Source: Larkinella sp965227735
GTDB taxonomy: Bacteria > Bacteroidota > Bacteroidia > Cytophagales > Spirosomataceae
DNA: 64,000 bases
Reading direction: 5' to 3'
Assembly: GCF_965227735.1 (NCBI RefSeq)
Contig: NZ_OZ245776.1
Span: 5,270,001-5,334,000 of the forward strand
A model generated the notes under the pieces. That model was not told where the DNA came from. It did no database searches and saw only the letters and a list, made by a program, of their open reading frames with translations. Position 1 is the stretch's first letter. Each line of letters begins with the position of its first letter. Positions 8,717 through 16,335 of this stretch are shown here, piece by piece. A program made the position numbers and the translations under genes.

Positions 8717-10054
8717 ATGAACGTTTCTTTCATCAACCGACTTCTCTCTTTTGCCTTACTGAGTCTGCTGGGAGCCTGCACGAGTGTCGGGCCGGGCAAA
8801 TTGTTTCGGTCGGCATCGCCCCATGATCAATACGCCCAGTCGCTGCGGGATGCCCGGCTGGAACGTACGGCTTTAGGTACTGACTGGCTGACGACGGCCG
8901 ACCGGGCTTTGAAAGATTCGGTGCTGATCACGGTGCCGTACCGCGAAAGCGGTTATTTCTCGTCTTCCCGCCCTTTTGCGCTCGGTTACCGCCTGAACGG
9001 GCAGCGGGGCGACAAATTCATCATCAAAGTCGATGTGCAGGGGCAGGAGCCGGTGCAAGTCTTCATCGACGTTTTTGAACTGAATGAAACCAACCGGGAC
9101 CCCGACCGGCTATCGTCCGCCAAAGCCGATACCAATCTGCTGGAACTCGAAATCCGCCGAACGCGCACCCACCTCGTTCGGATTCAGCCCGAATTATTGC
9201 GCAGTGGACGCTACACGCTGTCCATCACCCGCGAACCGATCCTGAGTTTTCCGGTAGTCGGGCGCGATAGCCGCCAGATCAGCAGTTACTTCGGTGTTCC
9301 GCGCGATGCGGGTCGTCGGCGGCACGAGGGCATCGACATTTTTGCCCCCCGTGGCACACCCGCCATTGCTGCATCCGACGGCTATATTTCCCGGGTAGGA
9401 ACCAATAATCTGGGGGGCAATGTCGTCTACGTATCGGACTCCCGGCGGAATCAGACGTTGTATTATGCACACCTGGATTCGCAGGCCGTTCAGCAGGGGC
9501 AGAAGGTTGCAGTGGGCGACACGGTGGGTTTTGTGGGCAATACAGGTAACGCCCGAACAACCGGCCCACACCTGCATTTTGGCATTTACAGTTCCAATAC
9601 GGGCGCCCTCGATCCGCTGCCTTTTGTCCGGCGCGGAACCGGCCCGGCGCGTCAGGCCCTCCTTGCCGCCGAAACCCTGGGCGACTCCGTTCGCATTTCG
9701 TCCCCGCGCGCCGTGGTCCGCCAGTCACCCAATGGCGATGCGCCCGTTCTGCGCACCCTGCCGCGTTCTTCCGCGTTTACCGTTGTGGGCGGAACAGCAA
9801 CGTGGCTGCGGATTGAATTGCCGGATGGCGTAACGGGCTATGTTGCCAGCAGCGTCGTTGAACCGGCCCGCCGGGTGTTGCGCCGGGCGTCCCTGCCCGT
9901 TGGAACCGATTTATTGGAATCGGCCAGTTCGCAAGCTGCGGTCATTGAAAGACTGCCCTCCGGATCGGCTGTCGATGTTTTGGGCGTCTTTGGATCGTTC
10001 CAACTGGTGCGGCACACCACCGGGCTAACGGGTTGGCTGTCGCAAGCGCCCTAA
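8717..10054 (+). CDS. M23 (LytM) peptidoglycan endopeptidase lipoprotein with two SH3 domains
   Basis: 445 residues. The start carries a lipobox (LLSLLGACTS), so it is a lipoprotein. After an N-terminal beta-rich region (about 50-175), the LytM domain (about 185-300) shows zinc ligands His and Asp in RRHEGIDIFAPRGTPA, the catalytic-site His in YYAHLD and the HLHFG motif. The C-terminus has two bacterial SH3-like domains (about 320-380 and 390-445, ending TGLTGWLSQ), which bind cell wall. All metal-binding residues are present, so it probably cuts peptide cross-links during growth or division rather than acting as an inactive activator. It starts 50 bp after the LytTR gene. Confidence 0.93.
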   Translation: MNVSFINRLLSFALLSLLGACTSVGPGKLFRSASPHDQYAQSLRDARLERTALGTDWLTTADRALKDSVLITVPYRESGYFSSSRPFALGYRLNGQRGDKFIIKVDVQGQEPVQVFIDVFELNETNRDPDRLSSAKADTNLLELEIRRTRTHLVRIQPELLRSGRYTLSITREPILSFPVVGRDSRQISSYFGVPRDAGRRRHEGIDIFAPRGTPAIAASDGYISRVGTNNLGGNVVYVSDSRRNQTLYYAHLDSQAVQQGQKVAVGDTVGFVGNTGNARTTGPHLHFGIYSSNTGALDPLPFVRRGTGPARQALLAAETLGDSVRISSPRAVVRQSPNGDAPVLRTLPRSSAFTVVGGTATWLRIELPDGVTGYVASSVVEPARRVLRRASLPVGTDLLESASSQAAVIERLPSGSAVDVLGVFGSFQLVRHTTGLTGWLSQAP

Positions 10055-10059
10055 AAGCA

Positions 10060-10093
10060 AAAACCGCTCACTTCGTTGGAAGCAAGCGGTTTT
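10060..10093 (+). terminator. Intrinsic terminator after the M23 peptidase gene
   Basis: AAAACCGCT (10060-10068) pairs with AGCGGTTTT (10085-10093), 6 bp after the M23 stop codon. The T run is part of the stem, so on the opposite strand it could also serve the convergent DUF4136 gene. Confidence 0.65.
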
Positions 10094-10156
10094 GATAACT
10101 TACACCTGCAAGGTCTTTAAGACGCGGTCGCCCAGACCTCACAGGTATCGGGTTGA

Positions 10157-10732
10157 TTATTTCTCTTTTATGGAGCCGTAATCAGAACCGGCACTTTCGG
10201 GAAGCTGTTTCATGATGCTTTGAACCGTTGTCCGGTAAGCCACATCACGATTGCTTTCCTTTTTGCTCTGGTTTAACTGACCCGAAGCCCAACCCTGCCA
10301 GATGATGTCATTCGTGCGGGTATCATATACGTTGACTACGACCCGGTTTTCTTCATATTGACGGGTGTATACATTGTTGAAACCCGGGTTGTACCACATC
10401 CAGTAAGGCGACCAGTTGTTGTTGGACTGCACTTGCTGACGGTCTTTCGAGTCGGAGAAAAACCGGATCACGAGGTCGGCTTCTCCACCCACGACCGGTT
10501 TGTAACCTTTGGCGCGCATCGTTTTCTCGATCTCGTCGGCAATCCGGCGTTGGTTCAGGTTACTGCCCGCAATCGGGTCAGCATTACGGCGTTGGTCAGC
10601 TTCAACCCGGAAGGTGCTGAACTGGCGAACATTGACTTTTGGGTCATAGTCAAATTTGACGTTCACTGATGGCGAACAACTTGCCAACAGACCCAGCATG
10701 AACAGACTGGCAATTATGCTCCTGATATTCAT
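10157..10732 (-). CDS. DUF4136-family lipoprotein
   Basis: 191 residues with a lipobox (MLGLLASCSPS) and the DUF4136 pattern: FDYDPKVNVRQFSTFRV near the N-terminus, a central predicted helix (NLNQRRIADEIEKTMRAKGYKPV) and the C-terminal VVNVYDTRTNDIIWQGWASG. Members are envelope lipoproteins of unknown role in many Gram-negative bacteria. A single gene, converging on the M23 gene. Nothing here points to a specific substrate or partner. Confidence 0.87.
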   Translation of the reverse strand: MNIRSIIASLFMLGLLASCSPSVNVKFDYDPKVNVRQFSTFRVEADQRRNADPIAGSNLNQRRIADEIEKTMRAKGYKPVVGGEADLVIRFFSDSKDRQQVQSNNNWSPYWMWYNPGFNNVYTRQYEENRVVVNVYDTRTNDIIWQGWASGQLNQSKKESNRDVAYRTTVQSIMKQLPESAGSDYGSIKEK

Positions 10733-10834
10733 CGGTTGATTTGCGTTATTAGGGTTAATGTAATCGACTTCTAAATTTAAGCGAACTACTTGTTAACGCT
10801 TATTGATTTCTCATTAGTATTTAGTCCCTTAAAT

Positions 10835-10858
10835 AACTAAATTTCGTAAAATTTAGTT
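10835..10858. promoter_or_regulatory. Perfect 10-bp palindrome upstream of the DUF4136 gene
   Basis: AACTAAATTT (10835-10844), CGTA, AAATTTAGTT (10849-10858). The word GCGAACTA or its complement also flanks it at about 10782 and 10855. It lies about 100 bp upstream of the DUF4136 start, so it could be an operator or simply an AT-rich hairpin. The function is unknown. Confidence 0.3.
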
Positions 10859-10960
10859 CGCTGAATCAGCCTTGCTTTTTGAGGATATATGTTTAATGTT
10901 TTATTTTTTAAGTATCTGATTGGCAGTAAATTATATTTTTCGATAATGCTTATTAGAGCA

Positions 10961-10995
10961 TTAAAAAACCATCCGCCTACTGGAGACGGATGGTT
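10961..10995 (-). terminator. Intrinsic terminator of the YceI gene
   Basis: On the minus strand AACCATCCG (10987-10995) pairs with CGGATGGTT (10967-10975) around an 11-base loop, followed by a run of six T. It lies 20 bp after the YceI stop codon. This is a textbook form. Confidence 0.85.
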
Positions 10996-11015
10996 AAAAA
11001 TAGTTAAATGAAGTC

Positions 11016-11561
11016 TTACTGATGCGACACCTGAACGTCGAGCAGCAGTTTCACATCGTCGCTAACGACCACGCCACCGGCTTCGGTAACGGCATCCCAC
11101 GACAAACCGTATTCTTTCCGCTTGATGGTGCCGGTAATTTCGAAACCAGCTTTGGTGTTTCCGTAAAAATCACCCATTTGTCCGCCGTGTTCCGCTTTCA
11201 GGGTAATGGATTTTGTGGTTCCCCGGATGGTCAGGTCGCCCGTGATGTCGTACGTATCGTCGCCGGTTTTTGTGACGGCGGTCGATACAAAGGTTAGTTG
11301 CGGATGGTTTTCGGCATCGAAAAAGTCGGCTGATTTCAAGTGACCGTCGCGTTGGTCGTTGCCCGTGGTGATGCTATCGATATCGGCCGAGAATGAAACC
11401 GACGCGTTTTCAAAATCGTCGCCAACGGTTTCAACTTTTCCATCGAAGGAGTTAAATTTACCGGTTACGTTCGAGACCATCAGGTGACGTACTTTAAACT
11501 GGATGACGGAGTGAGATGGATCAATGGTCCATACGATGGTTTCGGGAGCAGCAGTTGCCAT
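11016..11561 (-). CDS. YceI-family lipocalin-like protein
   Basis: 181 residues. The start ETIVWTIDPSHSVIQFKVRHLMVSNVTGKF is the YceI signature, and the rest (SVSFSADIDSITTGNDQRDGHLKSADFFD, YDITGDLTIRGTTKSITL) follows the eight-stranded barrel that binds isoprenoid or other amphipathic lipids. There is no signal peptide, so this copy should stay in the cytoplasm, unlike the periplasmic E. coli protein. It is transcribed alone and has its own terminator. The ligand is unknown; polyprenoid binding is only known from relatives. Confidence 0.92.
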   Translation of the reverse strand: MATAAPETIVWTIDPSHSVIQFKVRHLMVSNVTGKFNSFDGKVETVGDDFENASVSFSADIDSITTGNDQRDGHLKSADFFDAENHPQLTFVSTAVTKTGDDTYDITGDLTIRGTTKSITLKAEHGGQMGDFYGNTKAGFEITGTIKRKEYGLSWDAVTEAGGVVVSDDVKLLLDVQVSHQ

Positions 11562-11723
11562 GATTGAATTGTATGTTTTGGTTAATAATGTAATGACATT
11601 TAATGTTAATACATTTAATCTCGTAAAAATGTTTCAAGATTTCAGATTTTTTTTAAAAAAGAATGATTTCCTGGAAGATCAATCCGTGAAGTGGCTGAAA
11701 GGTTTTATATAAATGATTGGTTA

Positions 11724-11960
11724 TCAACCAAATAATAAATCAAGGGCGGCCCCTAGATTATCTTTTCCCTCAAGAATTTCCGGATTATAAAACTCGGTAT
11801 AACTGCATCTTGTACAGGAGCAGGCTATAAACACATTGTGCTCGATGTCGAAAATACGGGACAGGCCCGTACCGGTAGCCGCAATTCGCTTCATATACAC
11901 TTCACGGTTTTGGCATTTTGCACAGGAATACCGGTTGGCAATTTCATGTTCGATGGTCAC
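11724..11960 (-). CDS. Small zinc-ribbon protein
   Basis: 78 residues with two cysteine pairs, YSCAKCQN near residue 12 and CSCTRCSYTEFY near residue 50, spaced as in the zinc-ribbon family annotated as putative nucleic-acid-binding proteins (COG3478 type). The end, EILEGKDNLGAALDLLFG, matches the conserved tail of that family. It should be a cytoplasmic zinc-binding protein; nucleic acid binding is predicted only. It stands alone upstream of the YceI gene on the same strand, 162 bp apart. Confidence 0.75.
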   Translation of the reverse strand: MTIEHEIANRYSCAKCQNREVYMKRIAATGTGLSRIFDIEHNVFIACSCTRCSYTEFYNPEILEGKDNLGAALDLLFG

Positions 11961-12139
11961 GGAGAATACGGTTTGTGGGGTGAAAAAGTCAAACTCAAAG
12001 ATAGAGTTTCGAGGAAAACCGTATGGATTTATGGGCAGAAAGGCAATTAGTCGCCGTGAGTGGATTAATAAAGTTACTTTTGCAGAGAAAATGATCCTTT
12101 AATTGATTTAAACGAAAGAACCGCATGATTCATTTTTTG

Positions 12140-12300
12140 GTTTATCAGCCCACCGCTTCAGCGGTAGGTAAAGCGAAAAGTGACCGCATGCTAACAAAAC
12201 CGTTTTAACGGTTTAATCCTCCAGCAAACCGTTAAAACGGTTCCGTAATCATTCGGTTTCGTTACAATTTACCCACAGCTAAAGCAGTGGGCTGATAAAC
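12140..12300. repeat. Nested palindromic repeat element, copy 1 (AACCGTTTTAACGGTTT family)
   Basis: Fills most of the gene-free gap 11961-12405. Outer arms 12140-12172 and 12268-12300 are 33-base imperfect inverted repeats (ends GTTTATCAGCCCA and TGGGCTGATAAAC). Inside are two short palindromes, AACCGTTTTAACGGTTT (12198-12214) and its complement-like partner AAACCGTTAAAACGGTT (12226-12242). The same inner pair occurs at 42.4 and 51.8 kb and half of it at 54.0 kb, so this is a mobile or REP-like element rather than a single regulator site. Confidence 0.8.
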
Positions 12301-12350
12301 AATCAGGGCGGTCAATTAAAGGGGCGGATCATTTGGTGAAATCCTTAAAA

Positions 12351-12384
12351 AAAGAAACCCCCGATGCGAATTCGCAACGGGGGC
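12351..12384 (-). terminator. Intrinsic terminator after atpG
   Basis: On the minus strand a G/C-rich stem (CCCCCG/CGGGGG, 12358-12363 and 12378-12383) encloses a second small palindrome TGCGAATTCGCA and is followed by TTTCTTTTTTT. It lies 22 bp after the atpG stop codon. Confidence 0.85.
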
Positions 12385-12405
12385 TCGGTATAGGTATCTT
12401 GTTCG

Positions 12406-13293
12406 TTATTGCTGGGCCAGTGCTTCGGCTCCACCAACGATTTCGAGAATTTCCTTCGTAATGGCTGCCTGACGGGTCCGGTTGTAAACCAGTTTGAGTT
12501 CTTTCAACAATTCCCCGGCATTTTCCGTGGCTTTGTCCATCGCCGTCATCCGTGCACCGTGTTCCGAGGCATTGGATTCCAGAACGGCTTTGTACAACTG
12601 AATTTTCAGCGTTTTCGGAATCAGTTCCGTGATGATTTCTTCTTCCGAAGGCTCAAACAGATAGTTGACGTTGTTCGCCTTCGTGGCGGAATGCGTTGCT
12701 GCCGAAACGATGGGCAGAAACTGCTCAGAGCGGATCACCTGCGTCGCCACGTTTTTGAACTCGTTGAAGACGACGTCCACGCGGTCATACTGACCGGCGG
12801 TGAAAGCCGCCATGACCTCTTCGGCCGCTGTCCGGACTTTGGCAAAACTCAGCGACAGAAACGTATCGACAAAATTGGTATTGACTTTATACCCCCGGCG
12901 TTGAAAGGCTTCAGCACCTTTTTTACCAATGGCCAGAATTTCAACATTACCCCGGCGGTTTTGCTCGGCGTAGCGTTCATTGATCAGAACCAGCGCTTCC
13001 TTAACAACGTTGGTGTTGAAGGCACCCGCCAGACCCCGATCCGAGGTTACCACGATCAGCAACACCCGTTCGATCGGACGAACCTGGTTGTACGGACTTT
13101 CGCCCGCCAGTTCGGCTCCAGCCGCAACGGTGCTGAGCATTTCACTCAGTTTTCGGGCATACGGCCGCATCTGGATGATGTTGTCCTGTGCCCGGCGCAG
13201 TTTGGCCGCAGCCACCATTTTCATGGCTTTGGTGATCTGCTGCGTCGAGATGATAGAGGTAATCCGGCTTCGTACTTCTTTTAGTGAGGCCAT
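12406..13293 (-). CDS. atpG: F1Fo ATP synthase gamma subunit
   Basis: 295 residues, normal length. The N-terminal helix MASLKEVRSRITSIISTQQITKAMKMVAAAKL and the C-terminal helix MTAMDKATENAGELLKELKLVYNRTRQAAIT form the coiled-coil rotor shaft that turns inside the alpha3beta3 head; VVTSDRGLAGAFNTN is the signature of the middle domain. It lies 112 bp downstream of atpA on the same strand, as in the standard order alpha-gamma, and is closed by its own terminator. The usual next genes (atpD, atpC) are not here. Confidence 0.98.
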   Translation of the reverse strand: MASLKEVRSRITSIISTQQITKAMKMVAAAKLRRAQDNIIQMRPYARKLSEMLSTVAAGAELAGESPYNQVRPIERVLLIVVTSDRGLAGAFNTNVVKEALVLINERYAEQNRRGNVEILAIGKKGAEAFQRRGYKVNTNFVDTFLSLSFAKVRTAAEEVMAAFTAGQYDRVDVVFNEFKNVATQVIRSEQFLPIVSAATHSATKANNVNYLFEPSEEEIITELIPKTLKIQLYKAVLESNASEHGARMTAMDKATENAGELLKELKLVYNRTRQAAITKEILEIVGGAEALAQQ

Positions 13294-13405
13294 TGTCTTT
13301 GGTTGTGGAGAGATGATCGTTGAAAGCCGGAAAATGGGTCAGCCGGGGTCTCCCGGGCGATTATTTCCGCACTCTCAACGATCGGAACTCCTGAGTATCT
13401 AAACG

Positions 13406-14983
13406 TTATGCGTAACGAACTGCTAATTCAGTGGCAACTTTTTTGATGACGCCGATGATGCTGTCGTCCAGTTTCCCGGCGCGGAGCAGATCCAGCGTAT
13501 CCTGGTGTTGCGTTGTCAATAGCATCGTGAATTCAGATTCAAATTCTTTGACCCGGTTTACCGGCACTTTATCGAGGAAACCGTTGGTCGAGGCCAGGAT
13601 GATGGCCACCTGATGTTCCACCAAAACCGGCGAGTATTGCGGTTGTTTCAGGATTTCCTGGTTCCGCCGACCCCGTTCGATGGTCAGTTTCGTCGATGCA
13701 TCAAGGTCAGAACCGAACTTGGCAAAGGCTTCCAGTTCGCGGAACTGCGCCTGATCCAGTTTCAGTGTACCGGCCACTTTCTTCATCGACTTGATCTGGG
13801 CATTACCACCCACCCGCGATACCGAGATACCGACGTTGATGGCGGGGCGGATACCGGAGTTGAAGAGGTTGGTTTCCAGGAAGATCTGTCCGTCGGTAAT
13901 CGAAATTACGTTCGTCGGAATGTAGGCAGAAACGTCACCGGCCTGGGTTTCGATGATCGGCAGAGCCGTCAGCGAACCACCTCCTTTAACCTTGCCCGTC
14001 AAAGACGGCGGCAGGTCGTTCATGGTGGCGGCAATAGCGTCGTTATTGATAATCTTGGCGGCCCGTTCCAGCAGACGGCTGTGCAGGTAGAAAACGTCAC
14101 CCGGATAGGCTTCCCGTCCCGGAGGACGACGCAGCAGCAGCGACACCTCGCGGTAGGCCACGGCTTGTTTCGACAAATCGTCATACACCACCAGGGCCGG
14201 ACGACCCGTATCCCGGAAGTATTCACCGATGGCAGCACCGGTAAAAGGTGCAAAGAACTGCATCGGCGACGGATCAGCAGCGGGAGCCGCCACGATCACC
14301 GTATAGTCCATGGCACCGGCCCGGCGCAGCGTAGCTTCCACCTGCTTAACGGTAGAGGCTTTCTGACCGCAGGCTACGTAGATACAGAATACCGGCTGGC
14401 CTTTGTCGTAAAATTCTTTCTGATTGATGATGGTGTCGATGGCCACGGCGGTTTTACCCGTCTGGCGGTCACCAATAATCAACTCGCGCTGTCCCCGACC
14501 GATGGGGATCATGGCGTCGATGGATTTAATACCGGTTTGCAGCGGTTCGGTTACGGGCTGGCGGAAGATAACCCCCGGAGCTTTGCGCTCCAGCGGCATA
14601 GCAAACGTTTCGCCAACAATGGGACCTAAACCGTCGATGGGAATACCAAGCGTGTTGACAACCCGACCCAGAATCCCTTCGCCAACGTTGACATAGGCAA
14701 TCTGATTCGTACGCTTCACCGTGGCACCTTCTTTGATTTCGCTGTAGTCACCCAGCAATACGGTTCCGACGTTGTCTTCTTCGAGGTTCAGGGCTAATGC
14801 CTGCAATCCGTTTTCAAACACCAGCAATTCACCGGCCTGGACTTTTGACAGTCCGTAAATGCGGGCTACTCCGTCACCAATTTGCAACACCGTACCGATT
14901 TCCTCGAGTTCGGCGGTGGTTCTGGAGTTCGATAGCTGTTCCCGGAGAATGGCCGAAACCTCGTCGGGTCTAACTGATACCAT
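13406..14983 (-). CDS. atpA: F1Fo ATP synthase alpha subunit
   Basis: 525 residues, full length. The N-terminal strand region (VSVRPDEVSAILREQL, VLQIGDGVARIYGL) is followed by the nucleotide-binding domain with Walker A GDRQTGKT and the conserved ALVVYDDLSKQAVAYR; the C-terminal block contains ISVSRVGGNAQIKSMKKVAGTLKLDQAQFRELEAFAKFGSDLD. Alpha subunits bind ATP at non-catalytic sites and hold the beta catalytic sites. It is the first gene of an atpA-atpG unit: atpH, normally just upstream, is absent, and the next gene is a divergent FKBP isomerase. Confidence 0.98.
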   Translation of the reverse strand: MVSVRPDEVSAILREQLSNSRTTAELEEIGTVLQIGDGVARIYGLSKVQAGELLVFENGLQALALNLEEDNVGTVLLGDYSEIKEGATVKRTNQIAYVNVGEGILGRVVNTLGIPIDGLGPIVGETFAMPLERKAPGVIFRQPVTEPLQTGIKSIDAMIPIGRGQRELIIGDRQTGKTAVAIDTIINQKEFYDKGQPVFCIYVACGQKASTVKQVEATLRRAGAMDYTVIVAAPAADPSPMQFFAPFTGAAIGEYFRDTGRPALVVYDDLSKQAVAYREVSLLLRRPPGREAYPGDVFYLHSRLLERAAKIINNDAIAATMNDLPPSLTGKVKGGGSLTALPIIETQAGDVSAYIPTNVISITDGQIFLETNLFNSGIRPAINVGISVSRVGGNAQIKSMKKVAGTLKLDQAQFRELEAFAKFGSDLDASTKLTIERGRRNQEILKQPQYSPVLVEHQVAIILASTNGFLDKVPVNRVKEFESEFTMLLTTQHQDTLDLLRAGKLDDSIIGVIKKVATELAVRYA

Positions 14984-15027
14984 ATGAGTGGAAGAATCGT
15001 TTTATGATGGTTCTAAGAATTCGGGTG

Positions 15028-15056
15028 CAAAGTTACGTACTAAATTTCACTAAAAC
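15028..15056 (-). promoter_or_regulatory. Likely promoter of atpA-atpG
   Basis: On the minus strand TAACTTTG (15028-15035) matches the Bacteroidota -7 consensus TAnnTTTG in full. A T-rich -33 candidate (TTTTAG, 15050-15055) lies upstream. A transcript would begin about 40 bp before the atpA start. It supports atpA being the first gene of its own transcription unit. Confidence 0.45.
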
Positions 15057-15365
15057 AGACGTTATCAAGAAAATTCGTTGGCAAAGTTTATACTTTTCTA
15101 AGAATCGGTCGTTCATGATTTAATAAAGTGGACTGAGCCGGTTTTTATCGCATTTTAACCGGAAAGCAGGTGTTGTCAAAAAAAAGTACACGATTTGAGC
15201 GCCCCTCGTTGAGAAACTAACATTTGTTTTTTACTTTAGTGAGTTGTGAGTAATTCACCGTCAGGAACCCCTGTCCGGTATCGACCGAATTACCCCATCC
15301 TGGTGGTCTCCACTGACCCCTGCCTGTCACCATTCATCAATAATTTGTTTCATTAAATCCCGCTA

Positions 15366-15398
15366 TTGCCAAACTTTTGACCTACATCTTTACGTTTT
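15366..15398 (+). promoter_or_regulatory. Possible promoter of the FKBP gene
   Basis: TTG (15366-15368), 22 bases, TACGTTTT (15391-15398), seven of eight consensus bases of the -7 box, 41 bp before the ATG at 15440. The rest of the divergent gap 14984-15439 shows no gene or clear repeat. Confidence 0.33.
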
Positions 15399-15439
15399 CA
15401 GCTTAAGCACTTTTTGAATACAACTTTTGTATCTTACAC

Positions 15440-16189
15440 ATGACGATTAAACAATGGACTTTAGCCGGCCTGCTGTCGGCTGTATTGGTAACGGGTCAGG
15501 TAATGGCTCAAACGAAAAAACCGGCCGTTAAGCCCAAACCCAAAGCACCGGCGGCTGCCGCTGTGGGAGCCGCTGCCCCGCTCAAATTAAACAATGCCAT
15601 CGATTCCGTTAGTTATAGCATTGGCGTCAATGTGGGATTAGGGCTGAAACAGCAGAATCTCGGCAATGCCAACATCAAAGCCATTACCAAAGCGTTGCAG
15701 GATGCACTCCAGTCGCAGAACATGCAGATTGCACCGGAACAGGCCAACCAGATTATTGGCGCGTTTTTCCAGAAAGAACGGTCGGCCAAAGCGGATGCCA
15801 ACAAAAAGATCGGAGAACAGTTTTTAACGGAGAATAAAAAGAAACCGGGTGTGCAGACCACCGCCAGCGGGTTACAATACGAAATCGTCAAGGAGGGAAC
15901 CGGTCCCAAACCGATGACCACCGACACCGTTAAAGCACATTATACGGGCCGATTGATCGACGGAACGGTTTTTGACAGCTCCGTTGAACGGGGGCAGCCT
16001 CTCGAAATACCGGTCAATCAGGTCATTCAGGGGTGGAGCGAAGCCCTTCAGTTGATGCCGGTGGGCTCGAAATGGAAATTGTTTATTCCTTCGTCGCTGG
16101 CCTATGGCCCACAGGGAACCGGCCCCCAGATCGGGCCCAACTCGACGCTCGTTTTTGACATTGAATTGCTGGAAATTGTGAAGAAGTGA
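15440..16189 (+). CDS. FKBP-type peptidyl-prolyl isomerase, periplasmic
   Basis: 249 residues: signal peptide ending VMAQ, a Lys/Pro/Ala-rich linker (about 24-45), an FKBP N-terminal dimerisation domain (about 50-140, SYSIGVNVGLGLKQQ) and a C-terminal FKBP domain (about 145-249) with VKAHYTGRLIDGTVFDSS, VIQGWSEALQLMPVG and IPSSLAYGPQGTG. This is the Mip/FkpA layout: a periplasmic folding helper that speeds proline isomerisation. The next gene on the same strand is the tail-specific protease, another envelope quality-control protein, 146 bp downstream. Confidence 0.95.
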   Translation: MTIKQWTLAGLLSAVLVTGQVMAQTKKPAVKPKPKAPAAAAVGAAAPLKLNNAIDSVSYSIGVNVGLGLKQQNLGNANIKAITKALQDALQSQNMQIAPEQANQIIGAFFQKERSAKADANKKIGEQFLTENKKKPGVQTTASGLQYEIVKEGTGPKPMTTDTVKAHYTGRLIDGTVFDSSVERGQPLEIPVNQVIQGWSEALQLMPVGSKWKLFIPSSLAYGPQGTGPQIGPNSTLVFDIELLEIVKK

Positions 16190-16222
16190 CGAATCAATGA
16201 ATGGCTGAATGGTTAAAAATTG

Positions 16223-16262
16223 TTAAATGGTTAAAATTTTCGGTTTATTTTTAACCATTTAA
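16223..16262. repeat. 14-bp perfect inverted repeat between the FKBP and protease genes
   Basis: TTAAATGGTTAAAA (16223-16236) is mirrored by TTTTAACCATTTAA (16249-16262). The word AATGGTTAA and variants occur several more times within 16208-16287. It could weaken read-through or stabilise mRNA; no T run follows on the plus strand. Confidence 0.5.
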
Positions 16263-16335
16263 CCGTCGAACCATTGTTAACCATTGAGTTAGTTAACAGT
16301 AAAGAGTGGTGCTACATTAATCATAAAAGGGGAAC

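Noticed and set aside
12409..14629. Plus-strand frames opposite atpG and atpA (291 and 338 codons)
   Set aside because: Antisense shadows of two highly conserved genes, caused by codon bias; no start context or family match.
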